A stretch of 64,000 nt of DNA from Pseudomonadota bacterium. GTDB taxonomy: Bacteria; Desulfobacterota; Syntrophorhabdia; Syntrophorhabdales; Syntrophorhabdaceae. A program made the position numbers and the translations under genes. Positions 33,477 to 41,165 of this stretch are shown here, in pieces. The DNA lies in NCBI GenBank assembly GCA_026388315.1, contig JAPLKA010000049.1:28329-92328 (forward strand). Direction: 5' to 3'. The stretch's first letter is position 1, and each line of letters begins with the position of its first letter. The notes below the pieces were generated by a model. That model ran no database searches. It was given only the letters and a program-made list of their open reading frames with translations, and was not told the origin of the DNA.

Positions 33477-34289
33477 TCAGTGACATACAGATGTGTGTGT
33501 GGTGGTAGTGCTGCTGCTGCCGGAAGAAGCGCCTACGACTGCAAGCCCTGCTGCAACTACCGCTGCACCAAGTGCGATTGTTCCTACACCAACACCTGCA
33601 CCTACTGCTGCACCTGCGCTAGCGCCTGCGGCACCCGCGCCTGCTGCACCTGTGGGCATTACAGCGCCGACCTCACCCATGATACCCTGTATTACCGCTG
33701 GTGCAAAGGCCGCCGGTAGTGTCGGTGCAAGACCTGCCACTACCGTTGTGAACTGTCCGGCTACAACAGTCACGACCTGTGTCGGCAGCGCCGGATTAAA
33801 AACAGTAATAGCATTCTGAAGGGCATAGAATGTTGTCCCAGGGTTCTCTGAGATAACGGTCAACCACTCGGTTCCCCTTGCTCCTGCAACGGCAGTAGGG
33901 GTGTGGACTTCAAATTTGGAATCCGGATCAAGAAATTTTTCAACTTTGGCATGCATAGCACCGGCTTTTAACGAAACAATACTGCTCCTCTTGTTTTTAT
34001 CAAGCAAATACTCCGTAACTTCAAGGTTTGACTTCTGGCCGACACTGAGCAGGGTATCGTCGGTTAACAACAGCTTTGCCCTTGCTTTATCGGCTGTTGC
34101 TACAACGTCCTTTGTCTGGACAGCATCGCCAACCTTTGGTGTGGCGGTTACCTTTGCTCTCAACAGGGAAACATCGCCACGAATTTCATTAAATTTTCCT
34201 ACAACATCGGCAAGGAGCGGGGCAGGAAATAAAATCTGCAGGGCTAACAAAACAACAAAAAAACTGTAAAACACCTTTTTCGAATTCAT
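33477..34289 (-). CDS. FecR-domain secreted protein with Ala/Gly-rich hydrophobic C-terminus
   Basis: Signal peptide to about residue 28, then a FecR-like beta domain (VGKFNEIRGDVSLLRAKV, VGDAVQTKDVVATADKARAKL, LTDDTLLSVGQKSNLEV, FEVHTPTAVAGARGTEW). Residues 200-250 are almost pure Ala/Gly/Val (GAAGAGAAGASAGAAVGAGV) and could form a glycine-zipper membrane hairpin; the tail is Ser/Thr-rich. GGGAGG ribosome-binding site. FecR-domain proteins of this secreted kind are often found beside surface-polysaccharide loci; function unknown. Confidence 0.85.
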   Translation of the reverse strand: MNSKKVFYSFFVVLLALQILFPAPLLADVVGKFNEIRGDVSLLRAKVTATPKVGDAVQTKDVVATADKARAKLLLTDDTLLSVGQKSNLEVTEYLLDKNKRSSIVSLKAGAMHAKVEKFLDPDSKFEVHTPTAVAGARGTEWLTVISENPGTTFYALQNAITVFNPALPTQVVTVVAGQFTTVVAGLAPTLPAAFAPAVIQGIMGEVGAVMPTGAAGAGAAGASAGAAVGAGVGVGTIALGAAVVAAGLAVVGASSGSSSTTTTHTSVCH

Positions 34290-34341
34290 AATACGCCTCC
34301 CTTACTGTTTATTAAAACTAAAATGTTGATTCTTTGAAAAA

Positions 34342-34370
34342 ATATTACATTGGGGTATTAATTCTGTCAA
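34342..34370 (-). promoter_or_regulatory. Sigma-70-type promoter of the FecR-domain gene
   Basis: Minus strand TTGACA (34365-34370), 17-base spacer, TAATAT (34342-34347). Perfect -35, acceptable -10, correct spacing; start would be about 45 bases before the ATG. Confidence 0.7.
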
Positions 34371-34412
34371 GAGAAAACACAACTGAAACCTAAATTTCTC
34401 TTGAAAAATAGG

Positions 34413-34442
34413 GCTCGCGTGTGATATTCATCACATGCGAGC
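34413..34442. promoter_or_regulatory. CRP-type operator upstream of the polysaccharide cluster
   Basis: TGTGA-TATTCA-TCACA (34420-34435) is a perfect match to the CRP half-site consensus with 6-base spacing, set within a 30-base dyad GCTCGC(G)TGTGAT ... ATCACA(T)GCGAGC. Its centre is about 41-44 bases before the start expected from the TATAAT at 34459, the position of class II activators. Confidence 0.7.
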
Positions 34443-34458
34443 GGGGGAATCAATCTGT

Positions 34459-34464
34459 TATAAT
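34459..34464 (+). promoter_or_regulatory. -10 box (TATAAT) of the polysaccharide operon promoter
   Basis: Perfect TATAAT on the plus strand; the -35 region (34436-34441, TGCGAG) is poor and abuts the CRP-type palindrome, as expected for an activator-dependent promoter. Would give a leader of about 360 bases before the MarR-type gene. Confidence 0.65.
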
Positions 34465-34545
34465 TGAATTCAAAAATACGTCATTGTAGCTCGTCACAAT
34501 ATGCTTAATTCATTTATTATTTTAAGATGTTACGATACATCCAAC

Positions 34546-34557
34546 GGCGGTAGCTTG
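34546..34557 (+). promoter_or_regulatory. ops-like element 1 in the operon leader
   Basis: GGCGGTAGCTTG equals the E. coli ops core GGCGGTAGC(G/T)TG except at one position. In enterobacteria ops pauses RNA polymerase and recruits the NusG paralogue RfaH to polysaccharide operons. Confidence 0.6.
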
Positions 34558-34584
34558 TTTATAATAAGGTAAAAGGCGAAGCGG

Positions 34585-34663
34585 AGATGCTGGATACTTG
34601 ATGCTGGATGGCCCTGAACCGTGAACTGTGAACAGCTTTTTATTCCATGAGCCATGAGCTATC
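34585..34663. repeat. Word repeats in the EPS leader
   Basis: GATGCTGGATACTTGATGCTGGATGG, TGAACCGTGAACTGTGAAC and CCATGAGCCATGAGC: three different near-tandem words side by side. Confidence 0.65.
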
Positions 34664-34806
34664 TTTGAGGTCAATAAGGAAAATGGAAATTACTACAATA
34701 CAAGTTTTTATTGACTTCCCTGTATTTAACAATATAAAATCAATATGTTCAATGTTTGAACGAGCCGCAAAATCCTGTTTTACAACATTCTGCAAACATT
34801 GTAGAC

Positions 34807-34815
34807 GGCGGTAGC
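34807..34815 (+). promoter_or_regulatory. ops-like element 2 just before the MarR-type gene
   Basis: A second exact GGCGGTAGC, 17 bases before the GTG start of the first gene of the cluster and 261 bases after the first copy, same strand. Confidence 0.55.
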
Positions 34816-34831
34816 CTATCATGGTGAAGTT

Positions 34832-35152
34832 GTGAAAGAATCACAGTTCAAGGCATTACTCGAAATATCAACAGAAAATGAAATGACCCAGCGTGTGCTT
34901 TCAAGCAGGCTCGGCTTGAGCCTCGGCAGCGTAAATTATATTATTAAGGCATTAATCCAGAAGGGATATGTCAAGGCAAAAAGGTTCAAAAATTCCAGCA
35001 ACAAGATTGGTTACATGTACATCCTCACCCCTGAAGGCATGAAAGAGAAGATAAACCAGACAGAGACATTCATGCAACGAAAGAGGGAAGAATATGAAAG
35101 GCTTAAGGCAGAAATGGATACGCTCAATGGTTTTGTTGATCCCCATGATTAG
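34832..35152 (+). CDS. MarR-type EPS-associated transcriptional regulator
   Basis: 106 residues: winged helix (TQRVLSSRLGLSLGSVNYIIKALIQKGYVKAKRF, in part) followed by a coiled helix (KEKINQTETFMQRKREEYERL). This short MarR-like family is regularly the first gene of exopolysaccharide loci. GTG start; overlaps the next gene by 8 bases. Likely controls or fine-tunes the cluster that follows. Confidence 0.88.
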   Translation: MKESQFKALLEISTENEMTQRVLSSRLGLSLGSVNYIIKALIQKGYVKAKRFKNSSNKIGYMYILTPEGMKEKINQTETFMQRKREEYERLKAEMDTLNGFVDPHD

Positions 35153-35573
35153 CGAGCGTCTTTACAATTTGGTGGAGGTTGAACGACAGGGGTTCCGTGA
35201 CCGTATAACAGAGATTCTAAATAAGCGCCACGAGATTCTCTTCGCCTATTTATATGGTTCTTTTATTGAAGAACCCGACCTGCCATTTCACGACATAGAT
35301 ATTGGTGTCTACGTATCGGGTCTGCCAGAGGCGAAATCGGTGCCTTATATGCTTGACCTGGCTCAGATGATAAGTGAAACACTGGGTATGCCCGTCGATG
35401 CACGTGTCCTCAATTTTACCCCTGTAAGCTATTTGTACCACGTGATCCAAGGCGACCTTCTTGTTGATAGGGACGACGACTTCCGCTCCACTTTTGTAGA
35501 ACGAGTCATCGCAAAGTACCTCGATATTAAACCAAGGATCTACTCTGCCATGAAAGAGGTGTTTGCTACATGA
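35145..35573 (+). CDS. mntA: MntA-type nucleotidyltransferase antitoxin
   Basis: 142 residues from ATG 35145 (overlapping the MarR stop). The minimal nucleotidyltransferase signature is exact: YLYGSFIEEPDLPFHDIDIG, i.e. GS-x10-DxD. In HepT/MntA systems this enzyme neutralises the HEPN toxin by adding AMP to its active-site tyrosine (established). Coupled to hepT by a 4-base overlap. Confidence 0.9.
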   Translation: MISERLYNLVEVERQGFRDRITEILNKRHEILFAYLYGSFIEEPDLPFHDIDIGVYVSGLPEAKSVPYMLDLAQMISETLGMPVDARVLNFTPVSYLYHVIQGDLLVDRDDDFRSTFVERVIAKYLDIKPRIYSAMKEVFAT

Positions 35574-36031
35574 TTCTTAACCGTGAACTTATTATGAGTA
35601 AATGCCGGGAGATTGAGGAATGCATAGAACGGTTGGAGCGCGTCACAGAAAAGTCAAAAGACGATTTTCTAAAAGAACAGGACCTGAAAGATATTGCCTC
35701 ATACAGGCTAATGATTGCTATCGAAGCCGCTCTGGCTCTGTGCTATCATGTTGCAGCAAAACAACTCAGAAAGGTACCGACAGAATACGCTGAGTGCTTT
35801 GTCGTTCTGGCGGACGCTGGCATAATCACCCCAGACCTGTCCGGTCGATTGCAGAAAATGGCCCGTTTTCGTAACTTGCTTGTACACATGTACTGGAAAT
35901 TAGATTATACAATTCTTTACGACATAATCGAGAATAATCTTGGCGATTTACGTGAATTTATGCGCGCGATCGCGTCCTTAGAGATAGAAAGTCATAATAG
36001 AACATTGAACAAATCAAAGGAGTTAACTTGA
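35570..36031 (+). CDS. hepT: HepT-type HEPN ribonuclease toxin
   Basis: 153 residues, all helical, with the HEPN catalytic motif RNLLVHMY (Rx4HxY) near residue 110 and the typical preceding helix [19 protein letters not shown]. Forms a toxin-antitoxin pair with mntA. Its stop overlaps the TTG start of gmd, so the pair is fully embedded in the polysaccharide operon, an uncommon degree of integration. Confidence 0.9.
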   Translation: MILNRELIMSKCREIEECIERLERVTEKSKDDFLKEQDLKDIASYRLMIAIEAALALCYHVAAKQLRKVPTEYAECFVVLADAGIITPDLSGRLQKMARFRNLLVHMYWKLDYTILYDIIENNLGDLREFMRAIASLEIESHNRTLNKSKELT

Positions 36032-37218
36032 AAGCTCTCATTACCGGCATAACTGGCCAGGACGGTTCTTACCTTGCTGAGTTCTTGCTCTCCAAGGGCT
36101 ATGAAGTGCACGGTCTCATCCGTCGCGCAAGCACGTTTAATACCGGCAGGATAGACCATATCTATCTTGACCCGCATGTAACAGGGACTAAACTATTTTT
36201 GCATTATGGCGATCTTTCCGATTCTGGTCAGCTTATAAATCTGATTTATAATATACAGCCCGATGAGGTGTATCATGTCGGCGCACAGAGTCATGTTAAG
36301 GTGAGTTTTGACATGCCGGAATACACGGGAGATATAACAGGAATCGGCACAACAAGGCTTCTTGAGGCCATTCGAAGAAGTGGAATAAAAACAAAATTCT
36401 ATCAGGCTTCATCTTCAGAACTTTTTGGCGCTTCGCCTCCTCCGCAGAACGAAAAGACGTTATTCTATCCCCGCAGCCCCTATGCGGCAGCAAAAATATA
36501 TGCCTACTGGATGACAGTTAATTATAGAGAGGGTTACAACATTTTTGCCTGTAACGGCATTCTCTTCAATCACGAATCGCCCCGCCGCGGCGAGACATTT
36601 GTCACACGTAAAATTACCAGGGCCCTTGCTAATGTTCTCGCAGGCAACCAGAAGAAACTTTACCTCGGCAACCTCAATGCCAAGCGTGACTGGGGATTTG
36701 CCCCTGAATATGTAGAAATGATGTGGCTTATGCTCCAGCAGGACAAACCTGATGACTACGTAGTAGGCACTGGCGAAAGCCACTCGATCCGTGAATTTGT
36801 CGAATCAGCCTTTGTTTATGCAGGAATCGAGCTCGAATGGCAGGGCACCGGCACCAACGAAAAAGGCATCATAAAGTCCGTAAGTCGTGATTCGTTAATC
36901 GTGAACAGTATTAATGCCGCCGAATCACAAATCACCAATCACGAACTACGACCAGGCTCCGTCCTGGTGGAGATTGACCCTCGCTACTTCCGCCCTACTG
37001 AGGTTGACTTCCTCCTTGCAGACATTACTAAAGCCAAAAAACAAATTGGCTGGCAACCTCGCATCACATTCTCCGAACTCGTTAAAATTATGGTCGATTA
37101 CGATCTGAAACTCGTCGGCATTACCCCTCCCGGCGACGGCATTAGTATCTGCGGTGAAAAATGTTTCAACTACACGACTCACTCATTTGCAACCAACGAA
37201 CATATTCGAGAACGTTAG
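36028..37218 (+). CDS. gmd: GDP-mannose 4,6-dehydratase
   Basis: First step to GDP-fucose and other GDP-6-deoxyhexoses. [20 protein letters not shown] (NADP Rossmann), [18 protein letters not shown], the catalytic YAAAK in [48 protein letters not shown] start with AAAGGAG 5 bases away. Residues about 285-309 ([20 protein letters not shown]) have no counterpart in the family and are encoded by word repeats inserted in frame, after which [16 protein letters not shown] resumes. Confidence 0.95.
   Translation: MKALITGITGQDGSYLAEFLLSKGYEVHGLIRRASTFNTGRIDHIYLDPHVTGTKLFLHYGDLSDSGQLINLIYNIQPDEVYHVGAQSHVKVSFDMPEYTGDITGIGTTRLLEAIRRSGIKTKFYQASSSELFGASPPPQNEKTLFYPRSPYAAAKIYAYWMTVNYREGYNIFACNGILFNHESPRRGETFVTRKITRALANVLAGNQKKLYLGNLNAKRDWGFAPEYVEMMWLMLQQDKPDDYVVGTGESHSIREFVESAFVYAGIELEWQGTGTNEKGIIKSVSRDSLIVNSINAAESQITNHELRPGSVLVEIDPRYFRPTEVDFLLADITKAKKQIGWQPRITFSELVKIMVDYDLKLVGITPPGDGISICGEKCFNYTTHSFATNEHIRER
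36879..36952. repeat. Word repeats inside gmd (AATCACAAATCACCAATCACGA type)
   Basis: TCGTGATTCGTTAATCGTGA and AATCACAAATCACCAATCACGA: varied copies of AATCAC/CGTGATT on both strands, in frame. Confidence 0.65.
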
Positions 37219-37279
37219 CGAAATATATGATAACGTTTCTTTGGTTTCTATGGTTGCATATCTAACCAGAGAAACTAAT

Positions 37280-38434
37280 ATGAATTTGAACGACATGCGA
37301 ATAACGGTAACTGGAGCAAAGGGGTTTTTAGGAACTTACCTTATCGACAAACTCCAAGACCACGGCTATCAGTACATTTCCATCGCTGACCTGCCTGAGT
37401 ACAACCTCGTGAACCTTGCCGACATTCAACGTATGTACACCGACCAGAAACCCGATATCGTCATCCACCTTGCTGCAAAAGTGGGTGGTATAGGATTTAA
37501 TCAGGAAAACCCCGCCTCTCTTTTTTATGAAAATGCCATGATGGGCATTCAGTTGATACACGAAGGTTACTTGAGGGGAATTAAAAAATTTGTAGCCCTT
37601 GGCACTATCTGCGCCTACCCGAAATTCGCTCCCGTTCCCTTCAAAGAAGATGATATATGGAACGGCTACCCTGAAGAAACAAACGCCCCATATGGATTGG
37701 CAAAAAAGATGATGCTTGTCCAGTCCCAGGCATATCGTCAGCAATACGGTTTTAATTCAATATTTCTTTTGCCTGTGAATTTATATGGCCCAGGGGACAA
37801 CTTCAGTTTTAAATCCTCTCACGTTATCCCGGCGCTCATCCGCAAATTCTATCTTGCCAACCTCCTTTCTGCAGGTGATTTTGCTTCCATCATTAAGGAC
37901 TTCCTCCGCAATAACGACAATGAAGCTGTAATTGGTGGTTCGAGATTAGAAATTAACAAAAACTCTCCTGTTGACAACGTTTTAGCGGTTCTCAAGCATT
38001 ACGGCATTTATTTTTCAGATGATCTTAACCTTGAACGTTCCGTTAAAGATGTTGATGTTAACGTTGAACATAGAACGTTGAATGTTGAACATTCTGTTGT
38101 TGTCGAGATCTGGGGCACCGGCAAAGCCACCCGTGAGTTTTTTTACGTCGAAGACGCTGCTGAGGCAATAACTCTTGCTACTGAGCAATACAACAAAAGC
38201 GAACCAGTCAATATTGGCGCTGGTTTTGAAATCTCCATCAAAGATCTTGTCTCTCTACTTGTTGAGCTAACCGGGTTTAACGGGTCTGTTGTGTGGAACA
38301 CCTCCAAACCAGACGGCCAGCCCCGCCGCATGTTGAATACCACTCGTGCTAAGAGTGAATTCGGTTTTAAAGCAGCAATTAGCTTCAAGGAAGGGTTGAA
38401 AAAGACGATTGATTGGTATACTTCAACCAAATAG
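37280..38434 (+). CDS. GDP-L-fucose synthase-like epimerase/reductase with repeat-derived insertion
   Basis: 384 residues from ATG 37280; a longer upstream frame overlaps gmd and is unlikely. Rossmann motif [29 protein letters not shown], catalytic [35 protein letters not shown] and [19 protein letters not shown] follow Fcl/WcaG. Between the last two blocks a ~75-residue insertion ([15 protein letters not shown] ... [16 protein letters not shown]) replaces the usual ~12 residues; its end is word-repeat DNA. With gmd it should make GDP-fucose if the insertion is tolerated. Confidence 0.88.
   Translation: MNLNDMRITVTGAKGFLGTYLIDKLQDHGYQYISIADLPEYNLVNLADIQRMYTDQKPDIVIHLAAKVGGIGFNQENPASLFYENAMMGIQLIHEGYLRGIKKFVALGTICAYPKFAPVPFKEDDIWNGYPEETNAPYGLAKKMMLVQSQAYRQQYGFNSIFLLPVNLYGPGDNFSFKSSHVIPALIRKFYLANLLSAGDFASIIKDFLRNNDNEAVIGGSRLEINKNSPVDNVLAVLKHYGIYFSDDLNLERSVKDVDVNVEHRTLNVEHSVVVEIWGTGKATREFFYVEDAAEAITLATEQYNKSEPVNIGAGFEISIKDLVSLLVELTGFNGSVVWNTSKPDGQPRRMLNTTRAKSEFGFKAAISFKEGLKKTIDWYTSTK
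38029..38096. repeat. Word repeats inside the fucose-synthase-like gene (GTTGAAC type)
   Basis: CTTGAACGTTCCGTT, AACGTTGAACATAGAACGTT, GAATGTTGAACATTC: the GAACGTTGAAC word also seen at 26751-26786, here encoding [12 protein letters not shown]. Confidence 0.75.
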
Positions 38435-38540
38435 ACCAAATAAAAGAAAAGGTTTTCTTCTCTCGCCCGTTCACTGAGGTATGATGCTTTCATCTCCTTT
38501 TTCTCGTTTTCTCTATGCCCTTCGCCCATGTTTTTCATCG

Positions 38541-38574
38541 CCTATCACCTATGAGCTATGAGCTATCACTTATG
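38541..38574. repeat. Word repeat before wzm (CTATGAGCTATGAGCTAT type)
   Basis: CCTATCACCTATGAGCTATG, then AGCTATCACTTATGAA; the start codon of wzm is formed by the last copy. Confidence 0.7.
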
Positions 38575-39420
38575 AATTCATCTTCCACACATACACAAGA
38601 ATCGGTGCTCATCATTGAGCCCGGCCGCACGGAGAAAAACTACTGGGCCGACCTATGGCGATATCGTGAACTATTTCTGATTCTGGCCTGGCGGGATATC
38701 TCCGTACGCTACAAGCAGACCATCATCGGGATTCTCTGGGCAATCATCAGGCCTTTTCTTACTATGGTCGTCTTCACCATCATTTTTGGCCGCATTGCCA
38801 AACTCCCCAGCGACGGAAGCGCCCCATATGCCCTTTTGGTCTTTGCCGCCATGCTCCCTTGGTCTCTTTTTTCAAACGCCCTGAGTGAATCGTCCAACAG
38901 TCTGATCAGCAACGCCAATCTAATCGGCAAGGTTTACTTCCCCAGATTGATCATTCCCGCGGCGACCCTGGTAACCGCTTTCATCGATTTCCTCATCAGT
39001 TTCATTATCCTGATCGGAATGATGGTCTATTATCAATTCGCACCCGGCTGGCACATGCTGTTGCTGCCGTTCTTCATCATCCTGGCCTTGCTGGCCAGCC
39101 TGGGACCCGGTCTCTGGATTACCGCGCTCAATGTGAAATACCGTGATTTCCGCTATATCATCCCGTTTGTGGTGCAGTTCGGTCTTTATGTTTCTCCGGT
39201 AGGATTCAGCAGCAAAATTGTTCCGGAACAATGGCGACTGCTATACAACCTCAATCCCATGGTGGGGGTCATCGACGGTTTCCGTTGGTGTATCCTGGGC
39301 GGCAACAGCCCGATTTATGTTCCTGGCTTCCTGCTCAGCCTTGCCATCATCGCCTTTTTTCTCTGGTTAGGCATATCCCGTTTCCGCAAGACGGAAAAAA
39401 CATTTGCAGATCTGATATAG
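38572..39420 (+). CDS. wzm: Polysaccharide ABC exporter permease (Wzm type)
   Basis: 282 residues, six membrane spans, with the family blocks LFLILAWRDISVRYKQT, GILWAIIRPFLTMVVFT, SSNSLISNANLIGKVYFPR and NLNPMVGVIDGFRWCILG. ABC-2 permease exporting lipid-linked O-antigen or EPS chains across the inner membrane. ATG 38572 chosen because the upstream frame is repeat DNA. The ATPase wzt follows after one small gene. Confidence 0.93.
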   Translation: MNSSSTHTQESVLIIEPGRTEKNYWADLWRYRELFLILAWRDISVRYKQTIIGILWAIIRPFLTMVVFTIIFGRIAKLPSDGSAPYALLVFAAMLPWSLFSNALSESSNSLISNANLIGKVYFPRLIIPAATLVTAFIDFLISFIILIGMMVYYQFAPGWHMLLLPFFIILALLASLGPGLWITALNVKYRDFRYIIPFVVQFGLYVSPVGFSSKIVPEQWRLLYNLNPMVGVIDGFRWCILGGNSPIYVPGFLLSLAIIAFFLWLGISRFRKTEKTFADLI

Positions 39421-39439
39421 GCAAGAGATAAGGGGATAA

Positions 39440-39805
39440 ATGAAAAGACCGCATTTCCGTTTTGAAGACCTCGAGATTTGGCAACTGGGCAAAGAGCTTT
39501 CAGTGCGTTTTCATAAAGTGGCTGACAACCTCGAGCAACGAAAACTCTACCGCTATGCTGAACAGATTCGTGCTGCAGGCCTTTCCGTTCCCAATAACAT
39601 TGCTGAAGGCAGTGGAAGTTTACATCCAAAAGAGTTTCAGCAATTTCTCAACATAGCCAGACGATCAATTTTCGAAAATGCATCCATGCTGCTTGTCTTC
39701 GAAGCCATGGAACTGCTGGCGAGCGAACATGTCGATGAGCTTTTATGGAAGTGTGACGAATTAAGCCGCAAAATCACCAACTATATCCGGAGCAGACAAC
39801 CATGA
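39440..39805 (+). CDS. Four-helix-bundle protein (S23/IVS family)
   Basis: 121 residues: RFEDLEIWQLGKELSVRFHK, a YRYAEQIRAAGLSVPNNIAEGSG block and RRSIFENASMLLVFEAM, the standard pattern of the small S23-like family first known from 23S rRNA intervening sequences. Function unknown. Set between the permease and ATPase genes of the exporter; no rRNA is near. A second, broken copy lies at 42195. Confidence 0.9.
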   Translation: MKRPHFRFEDLEIWQLGKELSVRFHKVADNLEQRKLYRYAEQIRAAGLSVPNNIAEGSGSLHPKEFQQFLNIARRSIFENASMLLVFEAMELLASEHVDELLWKCDELSRKITNYIRSRQP

Positions 39806-39830
39806 CTCTTACCGCTTCCCCCTTACCCCT

Positions 39831-41165
39831 ATGAGCGATATCGTCATCAAATCCGAAAACCTTGGCAAAAAATACATCATCGGCCACCAGGAAGAAAGAA
39901 GCTATACTGCTCTCCGCGACGTGCTGATGCAGAATGCCCGGACCCTCTGGAACAAGACCAAAGACCTGGCAAAGGGGAACGCTATCATCCAGGGCGATAC
40001 GTTGGAAGAAATGTGGGCGCTCAAGGACGTGAGTTTTGAGATCCGTAGCGGAGAGCCCGTGGGCATCATCGGCCGCAATGGTGCCGGGAAGTCTACGCTG
40101 CTTAAAGTCCTGTCCCGCATTACCGAGCCGTCAGCCGGGCGGGTAACCATCAAGGGCCGCGTGGCCAGCCTGCTGGAGGTGGGCACCGGCTTCCATCCGG
40201 AACTGACCGGGCGGGAGAACATCTACCTGAATGGCGCCATTCTCGGGATGTCCCGCAAGGAAATCAAACGCAAGTTTGATGAGATCGTATCTTTTGCTGA
40301 AGTTGAGAAATACCTGGACACACCGGTCAAACGCTACTCCAGTGGTATGTATGTCCGCCTAGCCTTTGCCGTAGCCGCCCACTTGGAGCCAGAAATTTTG
40401 TTAGTGGATGAAGTACTGGCAGTAGGAGATGTACAGTTTCAGAAGAAATGTCTGGGGAAGATGGGAGATGTAGCAAGAGAAGGGCGAACGGTGTTGTTTG
40501 TAAGTCATAATATGGCGGCGATGCGCAATCTTTGTCAAAGGGTAATCCTGCTTGATTCTGGTAAGGTGGCCATGGATTCTGATGCAAGTGACGTCGTTTC
40601 ATGTTACCTTGATGAAAAGACAGTCGAGGGGGCGATTATTTCATCAGATGCATTAGAGAAAAGAATGGAAGGTTACATTCGCAGAAAAAACCCAATTATT
40701 CGTTTAAGAGAGGTCGCATTAATCGACAGGTCCGGTTTAGCGCGACAAACATTTTATTCAGATGAGGGTATCCTGGTATCTATGGTATTTGAATGTTTCA
40801 AGCAGGTTCAGAATTTACACATTGCAATATATATTGTTAATGATGACGGTTCTTCGATATTAGGCACATTAAATTTGGATGACACTGGTATAGTCGAAAA
40901 TTGCTATAATCTCAATTCAGGCGTTTACAGGGCAATATGTACGTTCCCGGCAAATACTTTTGGCGAGAAGAGGTTTTTTTTAGATGTGCACCTTCAATAT
41001 ATAAAAACCGAACATTTAATTTTTCAAAAAATCCTTGGTTTTGATGTCAAATTTAAAGGATACAACAACATAACAGATGGGTGCGACCCTTACGTCCATT
41101 TTAGACCGAGGCTTAAATGGGACATTTCACCTTTGAATAATGAATGGGAGTCTAAACATGTTTGA
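39831..41165 (+). CDS. wzt: Polysaccharide ABC exporter ATPase with C-terminal carbohydrate-recognition domain (Wzt type)
   Basis: 444 residues. ATPase half: Walker A GRNGAGKSTLLKVLSRI, GTGFHPELTGRENIYLNG, signature-type KRYSSGMYVRLAFAVAAHL, Walker B ILLVDEVLAVGD, H-loop FVSHNMAAM. Residues about 260-444 form an additional beta-rich domain (VSMVFECF, LHIAIYIVNDDGSSILGT) like the Wzt C-terminal domain that recognises the finished chain end. The end modification it reads is probably made by genes nearby. Confidence 0.94.
   Translation: MSDIVIKSENLGKKYIIGHQEERSYTALRDVLMQNARTLWNKTKDLAKGNAIIQGDTLEEMWALKDVSFEIRSGEPVGIIGRNGAGKSTLLKVLSRITEPSAGRVTIKGRVASLLEVGTGFHPELTGRENIYLNGAILGMSRKEIKRKFDEIVSFAEVEKYLDTPVKRYSSGMYVRLAFAVAAHLEPEILLVDEVLAVGDVQFQKKCLGKMGDVAREGRTVLFVSHNMAAMRNLCQRVILLDSGKVAMDSDASDVVSCYLDEKTVEGAIISSDALEKRMEGYIRRKNPIIRLREVALIDRSGLARQTFYSDEGILVSMVFECFKQVQNLHIAIYIVNDDGSSILGTLNLDDTGIVENCYNLNSGVYRAICTFPANTFGEKRFFLDVHLQYIKTEHLIFQKILGFDVKFKGYNNITDGCDPYVHFRPRLKWDISPLNNEWESKHV

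Noticed and set aside
37154..37279. Upstream extension of the fucose-synthase-like gene to an earlier ATG.
   Set aside because: It overlaps the end of gmd and precedes the Rossmann start by 42 residues of unrelated text; ATG 37280 fits the family.
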